Below, piece after piece: positions 42,327 to 50,397 of a DNA stretch of 64,000 nt (the stretch's first letter is position 1; the number at the start of each line of letters is the position of its first letter). Below the pieces are notes generated by a model, which saw only the letters and a list, made by a program, of their open reading frames with translations, was not told the DNA's origin and did not search any database. The translations under genes and the position numbers were made by a program. The stretch is from Thiodiazotropha sp040506275 (GTDB lineage Bacteria > Pseudomonadota > Gammaproteobacteria > Chromatiales > Chromatiaceae): positions 1 through 64,000 of the forward strand of contig JBEVXD010000008.1 of the NCBI GenBank assembly GCA_040506275.1, written 5' to 3'.

Positions 42327-43583
42327 GTGAAAAAAATGACACACCCTGATCCCGAGTTACTAAAAAACCTTAACCCACTGCACAATCTTACCGATGTCCA
42401 ACTCGAGATGCTTGGGCGTTCACTCAAAATCTACTCAGCTGGTAAAGGCTTGGTGATCCTGCAGCAGGGCGATACCACAGAGTTCAGTCTCTACCTACTT
42501 AAAGGCAGGGTACGCCTGCACTCCGAGGATGGTCGGATAAGTGAGATCAGCGGGGATACACCTCAGGCAAAAAATCCAATAGCCAACTTGATTCCTAGAC
42601 GTTACAGCGTAGAGGCCATCTCCCCAGTAGAATATCTCATGGTGGATAACACCTTGATCAAAGGCCTGCTGAATGAGGAAGAGGGGATAACAGCAACTGA
42701 AATCGATATTGAAGCTCAACCGTATGATAAAGACACTGCGGAGAGCGCCCTCACTGAAGCCCTGATCGCCGACCTCAATCAGGATTCACTTGTTCTGCCC
42801 AGTCTACCCGATGTTGCTGTACGCGTCGGCAGAGCCATGCGTGATGAAACCACAAATGCCCGAAAACTGGCAGAAATTGTACAGACCGATCCTGCAATCA
42901 CAACTAAATTGATACGTGCAGCCAACAGCCCTCTGTATGCCGGGGTCACCCCTGTCGATTCCTGTGCAGCCGCAATCGTAAGACTTGGCGCCGACACCAC
43001 ACATAAGCTGGTACTGACTTTTGCACTTAGAGAACTTTTCAATACACGCTCCAGCATTTTGAAGAGTCACATGCATGAACTTTGGCTGCACAGCGTCAAA
43101 GTCAGTGCAGTCTGTTTTATCCTTGCCAAAGTCACCAAACAGTTTAACCCTGAACATGCGATGCTCGCAGGCCTACTGCATGACATCGGTAACGTTGCGA
43201 TCCTAAGCTATGCTGAGCGCTATCCGGAAGTTGCCGAAGATCCTGAAAAACTCGATCAGGTGATGACTGATATGCGGGGAAGAATCGGTAGTGTGATTTT
43301 ACGCAACTGGGGCTTCATTGAGGATCTGATAGAGGTAACTCAGGAAGCAGAAAACTGGAATAGGGAGATAGAGGGGGAGGCAGACTATGCCGACCTGGTC
43401 ATCGTTGCCCAGTTACACAGTTTCATTGGCACACCTCAAATGAAAGATCTACCCACCCTGGATCAGGCACCCTCTTTCAATCGTCTCAATCTGGGTGAAC
43501 TGACACCTAAGCTAAGCTTGAAAATTCTCGATAAGGCAGATGAGAAAATCGCACATGCCGAAGCGATGTTGATGGCTGGATAA
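42327..43583 (+). CDS. cyclic-nucleotide-binding-like / HDOD domain signalling protein
   Basis: 418 residues. Residues about 15-115 form a cNMP-binding-type beta barrel (LTDVQLEMLGRSLKIYSAGKGLVILQQGD), and about 150-345 an HDOD domain (LPSLPDVAVRVGRAMRD, DPAITTKLIRAANSPLY, LLHDIGNVAILSYAE). HDOD proteins organise signalling and motility or secretion regulators; they lack phosphohydrolase activity. The start is GTG (42327) or ATG (42336). It lies 21 bases after pyrD. Confidence 0.92.
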   Translation: MKKMTHPDPELLKNLNPLHNLTDVQLEMLGRSLKIYSAGKGLVILQQGDTTEFSLYLLKGRVRLHSEDGRISEISGDTPQAKNPIANLIPRRYSVEAISPVEYLMVDNTLIKGLLNEEEGITATEIDIEAQPYDKDTAESALTEALIADLNQDSLVLPSLPDVAVRVGRAMRDETTNARKLAEIVQTDPAITTKLIRAANSPLYAGVTPVDSCAAAIVRLGADTTHKLVLTFALRELFNTRSSILKSHMHELWLHSVKVSAVCFILAKVTKQFNPEHAMLAGLLHDIGNVAILSYAERYPEVAEDPEKLDQVMTDMRGRIGSVILRNWGFIEDLIEVTQEAENWNREIEGEADYADLVIVAQLHSFIGTPQMKDLPTLDQAPSFNRLNLGELTPKLSLKILDKADEKIAHAEAMLMAG

Positions 43584-43684
43584 AACCGGAATGTAGCTGG
43601 TTATTAATCCGGCACCTTAATAGGTAGGTTCAGCCGAAGCTCTGGCAGCGAAGAAAATGCTACACAGAGCCTCAGACTAAAGAT

Positions 43685-44467
43685 TTAGGAGCGGCCCAGC
43701 TTCTTCAAACGCCCAGCACCGATACTCAGCAAACCCAGGCCCAGAAGCACAAATGTAGAAGGCTCAGGAACGTTATGAACTTCTGTTCCTTCCTCTACCT
43801 CAGAGCCGCCGGAAATACCTGAAACCAATGAGCGATCCAAATTCTCAGAAACACTCGTCAGGGTCAGTCGAGAACGGAAGGTAGAACTATCACCCGCCTG
43901 ATTGCCGTAAAGGGAGGTCGAATTATCTGCTGATACCGTACTGCCGATTAACCAGCTCGACATGTCACTATAGATATACAGACTGCTGCTGCCAATCGAT
44001 GCTGAGTTAGCTTCCATTGAGACTTCGCTATAGCCCGGCTCAAGCAGGCCGTTTCTATAAGCAGAATTTTCATAGCCACTACCGATCCAAGGCTCATCGT
44101 TACCCCTATCAGGATAGAGACCTTGCACAAGATCAAACACAGATGATTCAACAAGCTCTACATAAAAGCTGTCGTGAACAAAGTAGTTAGTTGCTCGACT
44201 GCCAACGCGAACTGTATCTTGGTCCTCTACAAGATCGCCGAATTCGTTGCGGCGGGTACCTTGCCTCTCTTTATCAACCATAAAGGTGTAAGAGACAGTA
44301 TCCCCAGCAGCTAGACCGATATCGCTTAAAAATCCCGATTCATCGGAAATTGGATACGTCTCAACATTACCCTCGAAAGAGTAATAGAGGGGAATTGCTT
44401 GAGCTGAGCTAATATAGAATAGCGTAGCGAGCGCTGTTGCCGCTATGCTTGGAATTCCGAATTTCAT
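43685..44467 (-). CDS. PEP-CTERM exported protein
   Basis: 260 residues. A signal peptide (about 1-24, ending SAQA) and a C-terminal sorting signal VPEPSTFVLLGLGLLSIGAGRLKKLG (positions about 231-256; key parts are the PEP motif, the hydrophobic helix and the basic end). The middle is Ser- and Tyr-rich without a recognised domain. Such proteins are cut by exosortase and exported with exopolysaccharide. No exosortase gene is in the window. A 380-base stretch after its start (44468-44846) contains no gene. Confidence 0.93.
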   Translation of the reverse strand: MKFGIPSIAATALATLFYISSAQAIPLYYSFEGNVETYPISDESGFLSDIGLAAGDTVSYTFMVDKERQGTRRNEFGDLVEDQDTVRVGSRATNYFVHDSFYVELVESSVFDLVQGLYPDRGNDEPWIGSGYENSAYRNGLLEPGYSEVSMEANSASIGSSSLYIYSDMSSWLIGSTVSADNSTSLYGNQAGDSSTFRSRLTLTSVSENLDRSLVSGISGGSEVEEGTEVHNVPEPSTFVLLGLGLLSIGAGRLKKLGRS

Positions 44468-44846
44468 TGCGAAGACTCCCTATTGTAATGATCCTGTAAG
44501 TAAGCAAATAGCACGCCAAATGATTTTATTTCCTGGAAACAAAGAGATAATTAAACCCGACTAAAACGTTGTGTAAAATATCTCGACATAATCAGGCTAT
44601 ATCTAACGCTGTACCATTAAGTAGGATCAGTTAATTCAATCCTATGTTTAAACTTAATCTATCAACACAGCACCCATTCCAAGTTTCACTAGGCTACTTA
44701 TGCGTCCTCCAGAAAAAACCAAAATATTCAACTTACTTAACATTCTACAGGAGTCAAATTAACTAGATGTGATCTTCTCCAGCCAGTTTATGCCAACTGG
44801 TTAATGTTTTTTTAAATAAAATAGTAATAAATAGTAAACTCGCAAT
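44468..44846. other. intergenic region, nothing recognised
   Basis: About 380 A+T-rich bases between divergent genes. No RNA gene, repeat or open frame that I can support; promoters of both neighbours are expected here. It marks the left border of the accessory region. Confidence 0.5.
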
Positions 44847-45566
44847 ATGCTCGACTGGCGAAATCCTGATCTCTATAACTTTACCCGACAGCTCTCTTCT
44901 GAGCAGTGGGCCTGGGAATTTCTGCGCCGTAATCCTGAATACCAAAAAGAGTGGCGGCACTTTATCGCAACCTGGCGTGACCTTGAAGATTGCTACGGCA
45001 AACCGTCTCAAAGAGATGTACAAGCCTGGCAGCGGGACCAACGTGCCTGGGTATCAGCGCAAACATGCCTTGAAAGCGACTGTCGTATTGATGGAGATAA
45101 AGTATTAATCGAATGCGCCTTGGGTGCACGTTGGGGATTTTACAAATTTCCGCCTGACCCATCTGATAACGACCCGATTGGCAGTGACCACCTAGTATGG
45201 CGAGAGGTCAGCTGGACCCCTTCTATAGTGGAATATGATCAAGAAGTAGAAGATCGAACCGACCAGGCTACTATGTTATTTGATTTAAGTATGCCTCTAC
45301 AGCCACAACTCGATCACGCTAAACGTCGTTTACAGATTGAACAAAGGAATCGAATAAAATCTGGTGATGTCTTGGCGCCAACAGTACATAAACGTAACCA
45401 TCAACTTACCCTCTATCTACGTCTTTTGGATGGCCTATCGAGCAAGACCGATCTTAATGAAATTGCCAGGCTTTTGAAGGTAGACCCTGCACAAGAGAGC
45501 CAAATAGAAGAAGAAGCATTAAAACTAAGAGATTATAATTATCGCCAGTTGCTTTTTTTAGCCTGA
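44847..45566 (+). CDS. DUF6499/DUF2285-like regulator protein
   Basis: 239 residues. The N-terminus LDWRNPDLYNFTRQLSSEQWAWEFLRRNPEYQKEW (about 2-36; key features are DWR, WEFLRRNP and the Tyr) matches the transcription-regulator-like DUF6499 domain. The C-terminal part (about 170-239, LRLLDG..NEIARLL) resembles DUF2285, a helix-turn-helix-like region. Such two-domain proteins are common in integrative and conjugative elements. It stands alone next to the integron region, so it may be a remnant of another mobile element. Confidence 0.65.
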   Translation: MLDWRNPDLYNFTRQLSSEQWAWEFLRRNPEYQKEWRHFIATWRDLEDCYGKPSQRDVQAWQRDQRAWVSAQTCLESDCRIDGDKVLIECALGARWGFYKFPPDPSDNDPIGSDHLVWREVSWTPSIVEYDQEVEDRTDQATMLFDLSMPLQPQLDHAKRRLQIEQRNRIKSGDVLAPTVHKRNHQLTLYLRLLDGLSSKTDLNEIARLLKVDPAQESQIEEEALKLRDYNYRQLLFLA

Positions 45567-45580
45567 TCTAAAGATAGATC

Positions 45581-46204
45581 TCATGGTAAGTGTGTAATTG
45601 TATTTTGTTGCGGCTTCATACCCTCTATTAAACCAGGATTGTAAAAAACTCTACCCGAGACTACTGCACCTAAGGCCTCCAACCATTCCACTAACTCATG
45701 ATTACAATTATGGAAACCCCAATATGGATCTTGGTGTTTTACAAAAAAGAGTTCTTCCTTTTTATTATAAATTTCTGACTCGATGCCATTAAGATAATCT
45801 TTTTTTAACAACTCTTTCAGAGCTAAAACTTTGTCTTCAGGTGCATCAAATAATACAACAGCCTCGCAACCTACAAAATTCTCACAAAGAGGGTCTCCTG
45901 ACTCTAATTCAACTGACTTCCTGCCCAATGCGCCTTGAGAGGCAAAGGTCATATTTTTCCATGCTGTCCAGGTATCTCTCTGGTTCAAAGCAAATAATTG
46001 CCAGTCGCCATACGTATATTCTGTAAACTGACCACCTTCATAAAAACCCAATGAATGATGCCCCCAGGTAGAATATTTAAGCAAATAGACTGCCTCCATT
46101 GCTTCAACCCTCTTAGGCAGCTCTACTGTTGTTGAACATGAGGTTAATTCGATAACACTCACAAGAAGTAGAAAGTACTTCATATATTTTATTACGCACT
46201 TCAT
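45581..46204 (-). CDS. putative lipoprotein, possible papain-like fold
   Basis: 207 residues. A lipoprotein signal (YFLLLVSVIELTSCSTT, Cys near 23) is followed by a domain with VYLLKYSTWGHHSLGFYEGG and, near the C-terminus, HNCNHELVEWLEALG. The order His-first, Cys-later, with NC-x-H and a following helix, resembles permuted papain-like families such as DUF2459/DUF4105, but this is a weak resemblance. No enzyme function is claimed. It is oriented like the two minus-strand genes to its right and may be the last gene of that cassette series. Confidence 0.6.
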   Translation of the reverse strand: MKCVIKYMKYFLLLVSVIELTSCSTTVELPKRVEAMEAVYLLKYSTWGHHSLGFYEGGQFTEYTYGDWQLFALNQRDTWTAWKNMTFASQGALGRKSVELESGDPLCENFVGCEAVVLFDAPEDKVLALKELLKKDYLNGIESEIYNKKEELFFVKHQDPYWGFHNCNHELVEWLEALGAVVSGRVFYNPGLIEGMKPQQNTITHLP

Positions 46205-46237
46205 AGTTGAGTGTTGAGGGTCTGCTGGAACAACTTA

Positions 46238-46831
46238 TTATGTCATCGCATTCGCGTTGATACGCCATATTGATATACCTTCGATTGCGCTCGCAATCTC
46301 CTCCTGGACTACTGCCCCTACTTTCTCCGCATAAGATGGTATTTCTCCAGCTTTTCGGTAATTCTTATAGTTGCGGTAGTGCCCAGATATCAATTCATCA
46401 AATTCGATGCTCATTTTCCCCAATGTGCTTTTTGCTTCTGTGTAATCCGCTATTAATACCATTTTCGAGTTTTCAACCATCAATTTCAGTAGACCACATG
46501 CTTTCTGCTGAGGTAGTTCATGCAGGCATAGAGTGCTAGTTGAGATATCAAATTGGCGAGGAATCATATTTAGAGCGTCGATGCACTCGAAACTCAGGTG
46601 GTATAGACTGCTTTCTTTCCTCCTTGATTCGGCAAATTCAATCATACCTTGGTCAATATCAACTCCATACCCCGAGCTGATTTTATGCGCAGATTGAAAT
46701 AGCAAATCGCCAGTGCCACAGCCAACCTCAAGAAGGGTGGACTCTTTCTCAATCAACTCGATCAACTCCTTTCGTAAAGGGGACAAAACTCGATCGGCTG
46801 CTTTGCTTTTGATCCAAACTTTGAAATTCAT
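46238..46831 (-). CDS. SAM-dependent methyltransferase, class I (cassette gene)
   Basis: 197 residues. Motif I LLEVGCGTGDLLFQSA (about 33-48), motif II GYGVDIDQGMIEFAE (about 54-68) and FDISTSTLCLHELP (about 93-106) fit a Methyltransf_11/25 fold. The substrate is unknown. The gene starts 18 bases after a minus-strand attC core (46850-46907), which suggests a cassette in the leftward series. Confidence 0.85.
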   Translation of the reverse strand: MNFKVWIKSKAADRVLSPLRKELIELIEKESTLLEVGCGTGDLLFQSAHKISSGYGVDIDQGMIEFAESRRKESSLYHLSFECIDALNMIPRQFDISTSTLCLHELPQQKACGLLKLMVENSKMVLIADYTEAKSTLGKMSIEFDELISGHYRNYKNYRKAGEIPSYAEKVGAVVQEEIASAIEGISIWRINANAMT

Positions 46832-46849
46832 ATCGGGATTCTTTCTAAG

Positions 46850-46907
46850 GCATAATGCCTAGCTTACCGAGCGAGCGGTAGTGAGTCCGGTGCAGCTACT
46901 TGTTAAC
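46850..46907 (-). other. attC-like site on the minus strand
   Basis: Read on the minus strand it begins GTTAACAAGTAGCTGCACCG and ends CGGTAAGCTAGGCATTATGC. Arms AGCTGCACCG and CGGTAAGCT pair except for one or two unpaired bases, as in attC sites. The right core CATTATGC differs from GTTATGC by one base (G to A), so it may no longer recombine. Its left core includes the stop codon of the 46903 gene. Confidence 0.65.
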
Positions 46908-47400
46908 TGCTGATTAGGTTCTTTATACATTTTACTGTTGGATCACTTAGCAGTGGCTCTTTGATAAATAGTATATGCGCATTTACATGCTCTCTGTAGG
47001 ATGCGTACTTGCCTACAGTTTCATAAGGCACTAACACTGCATCAATAATGTCAAAGTTCTCGTCGAATATGACTCCAGCAAGAGCGTCAAAGTCTTTTTT
47101 GTCATAGTTCCTGACTGCACTTAGCTGTCTTGATTTATTTTTAGAGGTAATACGCCTGCCTTTAATTTGAATTCTGATACCGTCTGAGTCAATGCCATCG
47201 TAGCCCGCTTTTGAATTTGCGGCCAACTCAAGCCCCATTGCTTTAGCTACAAGCCACTCTGTGTAATCACCTAAAGGATTGTTTTGTGTGCGAACAACAT
47301 CTCTATCTTTGAGCTCACTAGTAATAGCAGCTTGTAGTTGCAATAGTTCTTTTATTTCAAGTTCATTAAGATTCAAGATATTTTCATTGGTGATTATCAT
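46903..47400 (-). CDS. restriction-endonuclease-like protein (DUF6998 type, cassette gene)
   Basis: About 165 residues from the ATG at 47400. LGDYTEWLVAKAMGLELAANSKAGYDGID..GIRIQIKGRR contains a Glu, then Asp and Q-x-K in the PD-(D/E)XK spacing, as in nuclease-like DUF6998 domains. The partner or target is unknown and no methylase pair is adjacent except the 46238 methyltransferase, which lacks DNA-methylase motifs. The open frame continues 22 codons upstream to 47466, but those codons are an out-of-frame piece of the integrase remnant, so the internal ATG is the likely start. Confidence 0.7.
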   Translation of the reverse strand: MIITNENILNLNELEIKELLQLQAAITSELKDRDVVRTQNNPLGDYTEWLVAKAMGLELAANSKAGYDGIDSDGIRIQIKGRRITSKNKSRQLSAVRNYDKKDFDALAGVIFDENFDIIDAVLVPYETVGKYASYREHVNAHILFIKEPLLSDPTVKCIKNLISS

Positions 47401-47447
47401 TTGATTATAAAGCCTACACAAATATTGTATCGCCCCGCCAATTTTTA

Positions 47448-48321
47448 CACACACTCCATCACCCACATACCGGTCCCATACATGAGGCGGATCATGAGTT
47501 AATTGGTGGTTTGAAGAGCACTCAACAAGTGCTGCATTTCAGTGCGGCTTAGAATGATCGGTAATCTTATTGGTTTTTGGGGCATTGATTGGGTCCAATC
47601 TCACCCTATGATCGTCTAGTACGCGTGAGAAGAAAAACACCAGAGAATTGAGAGCAAGTGCCTGTGTAACACCAGAAATCTTGCGGTCTACCGATAAATG
47701 TTCTAAAAATGAAGTCAGTTCAATTTCTCCGCAGCCACAGGGATGCTTTCCGGAATGGAACAGAAGAAACCGTTTGATCCAGGCAAGGTAGCTTTACTCG
47801 GTGTTCAAAGAGTAATCCGAGACTCTCATACAAATCAGGTACTTACGGTAAATTACTGGGAATTCCTTTGCCTATCTGTTTCTAGGATCCTTCACTGCCT
47901 TCTCGATTATTTCGTGGCGTCTTGCCACGGTAGGATAATCTTTCCCGAGGGCTTTGGCATCAGAAATCCAGTGATCCCACGCAATCTGGGTGGCCCAATG
48001 CAATTTCAGGCAGTGACGAAAAAAAAGCAGTCTAAGCGCAACAAATTTTTGCCTGAACTGCCATTCAATGGCATTAGTGTTTCTTCCCAATTAACCCAGC
48101 CAGCTATCAACAGAGGCAAAGGCGTGTTCCTTGAGTCACATAATGGGATGATCGTCGATGAAGAACTCAACATGCCGCCGATACCAGGGAAACGATTGCT
48201 CAAGTATGTGAAAAAGTTTCAGTACGTCACTGTATTTAATCCAGAAAATCTCAATTCTAGGGTCTGCGGAAGGTTCTCTTTTTCCATGAGATAGGTCGCT
48301 CCATGCGATTAGACTAATCAT
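47448..48321 (-). pseudogene. intI: integron integrase (IntI), decayed and truncated
   Basis: On the minus strand the frame reads: FWIKYSDVLKLF (N-terminal extension), stop, IEWQFRQKFVALRLLFFRH, WDHWISDAKALGKDYPTVARRHE, stop, YSLNTE-stop-SYLAWIKRFLLFH, ELTSFLEHLSVDRKISGVTQ, LALNSLVFFFSRVL, then after a frameshift near 47565 LPIILSRTEMQHLLSALQTTN-stop-LMIRLMYGTGMWVMECV. This is IntI in homologous order, of the subgroup with a long N-terminal extension. In-frame stops lie at 48136-48138, 48091-48093, 47872-47874, 47794-47796 and 47499-47501. The Box 1 catalytic Arg (GTGMR) is Trp, and everything after Box 1 is missing. Confidence 0.88.
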
Positions 48322-48389
48322 AGAACAATAATTGAATATTTAAAGCCGTCTGTATAACACGATAATAAGGGCCAGCAATATAAACACCA

Positions 48390-48396
48390 GTTGGAT
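48390..48396 (+). other. possible attI or first cassette junction
   Basis: GTTGGAT fits the GTTRRRY core. It lies about 70 bases beyond the integrase start and 21 bases before the ribosome site-start region of the first plus-strand cassette gene, where attI is expected. Only the core box can be recognised. Confidence 0.4.
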
Positions 48397-48416
48397 ATCA
48401 TAAAAAGGAGAATTTG

Positions 48417-49406
48417 ATGATTTTTATAACAAACCGTTTTCCAGAACAAAGCATTCGCACAAGAGTGGGGCGAAATTTTGACTTTGATTTAGATAATAAT
48501 GCAGCAAGTAACTCAGTGTTTTTCTGCGAGCATATAAAAGAGAAAACATATAAAGAAATTGGAAGTATTGGTTTCTTGAAGATTCTAAAAGAATCAAAGT
48601 ATCGCCAACTGTTGATATACATTCATGGTTTTTCTAATTTACCCGAAGATGTACTGTCAGCAGCGAGAGAGTTTCAAAAGCTTTGTGATAAGAAAAAGAA
48701 AGAGGAAATACTAGTTGTTCCTATTATATGGCCTTGTGATAACGATTTAGGAATTATTAAGGATTACTGGGATGATCAAAAAGCTGCCGATCAAAGTGCA
48801 TTTTCATTTGCAAGAGTTTTAGAAAAATTCTTAGCGTGGAGAAGTTCAGAGAAATACAATCCAGAAAACGATCCGTGTCTAAAACGAATAAATATATTAG
48901 CGCATTCGATGGGAAATCGGGTACTTCGACAGACGCTAACTGCATGGAACAAATATGACCTTCCAAAAGGCATCCCAATGATTTTTAGGAACGCATTCCT
49001 TGTGGCGGCAGATGTTGTGAATGAAACTCTTCATGAAGGAGAGTCTGGAGAGCTTATATGTCATGCGTCTCGAAATGTGGTCGTTTATCATGCATCAGAT
49101 GATTTGGCATTGAGAGCAAGCAAGGCATCAAACCTAAAGAATAAGATAGCTTCGCGCAGATTGGGGCATACGGGACCAGAGAATATAGATAAAACACCGA
49201 GAAATGTATACAGAGTAGATTGTGATGATGTAAACAACTTATATGACAAACCAAAAGGTCATTCGTATTTTAGATCTGGAACAAGAAAGGGTACTCCGGG
49301 AGAAGTATTTAACCATATATTTTCATGTCTAGATTCTGGCCGAGTATATCCAGAAGATGAGAATCGAAGATCATCTATAGTCAAGATAAACAAATCCATC
49401 AAATAA
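48417..49406 (+). CDS. alpha/beta hydrolase, DUF900-like (first cassette gene)
   Basis: 329 residues. IYIHGFSN (about 65-72) is the oxyanion strand, INILAHSMGNRVLRQTL (about 160-176) carries the nucleophile Ser, VVYHASDDLAL (about 219-229) the acid, and KGHSYF the His. These fit the DUF900 serine esterase/lipase group. The substrate is unknown. There is no signal peptide. AAAAAGGAG at 48402-48410 supports the ATG at 48417 over the TTG just before it. A decayed attC-like half (TAATTACAG) overlaps its stop codon. Codon use is A+T-rich. Confidence 0.8.
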   Translation: MIFITNRFPEQSIRTRVGRNFDFDLDNNAASNSVFFCEHIKEKTYKEIGSIGFLKILKESKYRQLLIYIHGFSNLPEDVLSAAREFQKLCDKKKKEEILVVPIIWPCDNDLGIIKDYWDDQKAADQSAFSFARVLEKFLAWRSSEKYNPENDPCLKRINILAHSMGNRVLRQTLTAWNKYDLPKGIPMIFRNAFLVAADVVNETLHEGESGELICHASRNVVVYHASDDLALRASKASNLKNKIASRRLGHTGPENIDKTPRNVYRVDCDDVNNLYDKPKGHSYFRSGTRKGTPGEVFNHIFSCLDSGRVYPEDENRRSSIVKINKSIK

Positions 49407-49460
49407 TTACAGCGGACTGAACTTACACAACTTTAGTTGTCGGGGAATAAACGGTGACAC

Positions 49461-49594
49461 TCATCGTTTACCGCCACAGCTATATAGCCAGGAAATTGGT
49501 GAATTAAGACTAGCAGGCCTTAACAGAGAATTACATTTAAATTATTGATTATCTGTTTATTTACGGAAATCTAAACGATGGATGTCATTGTTTA
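49461..49594. repeat. 131-134-base direct repeat, copy A
   Basis: Closely similar to 49992-50122, sharing TAGCCAGGAAA, CTAGCAGGCCTTAACAG, ACATTTAAATTATTGATTA and AATCTAAACGATGGATGTC. The copies flank the small lipoprotein gene. Copy A lies just upstream of that gene and could carry its promoter. Confidence 0.85.
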
Positions 49595-49645
49595 GCGGTT
49601 TAGCATTATTAACACCTGTTTGTGTGAAAAGAAGATGCTCTAACT

Positions 49646-49972
49646 ATGATTAAATATCCAATCTTTGTTGTAGCAGTGTCGATGTTTCTGGTCGCAGATT
49701 GTGCGGATCAAAGCACGTTAACTATGGAGCAACTGGAAAAACAGAGTCGCGCTGATGAGATTGTTTCCAGCGTATTGTTTGAACATGAGCTCGATGAGGA
49801 GGTGTCGTATAATGTACGGAAAGATGGTTTTATCGTGGTGAAGTTTGCGAAGTCTGTTCGAGCTGATCGGTACAGGAAGGTTGTTGAAATCCTTCGGTCC
49901 AGCCCAGAGATCAACGTGGTTCGTGCAGAGCAAGGAGGAAGAGAAGTGTGCAAACTCACGGGTTACCAATAA
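49646..49972 (+). CDS. small putative lipoprotein of unknown function (cassette gene)
   Basis: 108 residues. A hydrophobic N-terminus ends in VADC (Cys19), a plausible lipobox. The rest is a compact alpha/beta domain (DEIVSSVLFEHELDEEVSYNV, then IVVKFAKSVRADRYRKVVEILRSS), reminiscent of small ferredoxin-like folds, but no family is recognised. It lies inside the plus-strand cassette series and between two direct repeats. Confidence 0.6.
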   Translation: MIKYPIFVVAVSMFLVADCADQSTLTMEQLEKQSRADEIVSSVLFEHELDEEVSYNVRKDGFIVVKFAKSVRADRYRKVVEILRSSPEINVVRAEQGGREVCKLTGYQ

Positions 49973-49991
49973 TACAAATAAACTGGAATAC

Positions 49992-50122
49992 TCATATTTA
50001 CCGTCACAACTATAGCCAGGAAACAGGGTGCTTGGAACTAGCAGGCCTTAACAGTGAATCACATTTAAATTATTGATTAACTGTTAATTTACAGAAATCT
50101 AAACGATGGATGTCCTCGTTTA
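49992..50122. repeat. 131-134-base direct repeat, copy B
   Basis: Second copy of 49461-49594, in the same orientation. No gene follows it for about 275 bases (50123-50397), where only the end of an attC-inserted element is recognised. This suggests a cassette duplication followed by loss of the second gene. Confidence 0.85.
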
Positions 50123-50355
50123 TTGTTTATTACGTGTTGATATTGAAGCAGGCAGGCAAAAAGTCTAGGGTCAATGGCAACTATACTGTATTGTCCATTA
50201 AATCGAAAAGATCATGAATTACGGAAAGATAGCAGCCTAAAGAGGGCTATCAGCAATAAATAGCTTCGTTTTTCGAAGCTGAACAAATATTGGAAGGATA
50301 CCTAAGTATGTTGAACAAGATGTTTGTCTATGAAAATACACTGCTTCATTTTTGT

Positions 50356-50371
50356 GTTTTTCTACAGCCTC
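50356..50371. repeat. right end of an attC-inserted element (partial, copy 4)
   Basis: GTTTTTCTACAGCCTC is followed by GTTAGGC (50372-50378), the same right terminus and core as in copies 1-3. No left end or internal part is recognisable upstream, so it is a remnant. The GTTAGGC core starts the next cassette (gene 50398). Confidence 0.6.
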
Positions 50372-50397
50372 GTTAGGCGCTTCAAGGAACAATCGCG

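Noticed and set aside
47743..48294. 183-codon plus-strand open frame
   Set aside because: It is antisense to recognisable integrase segments on the minus strand, has no family resemblance and no good ribosome site.
48350..48365. LexA box in front of the integrase
   Set aside because: CTGT is present but the second half reads ATAA in place of ACAG, so SOS control is not supported.
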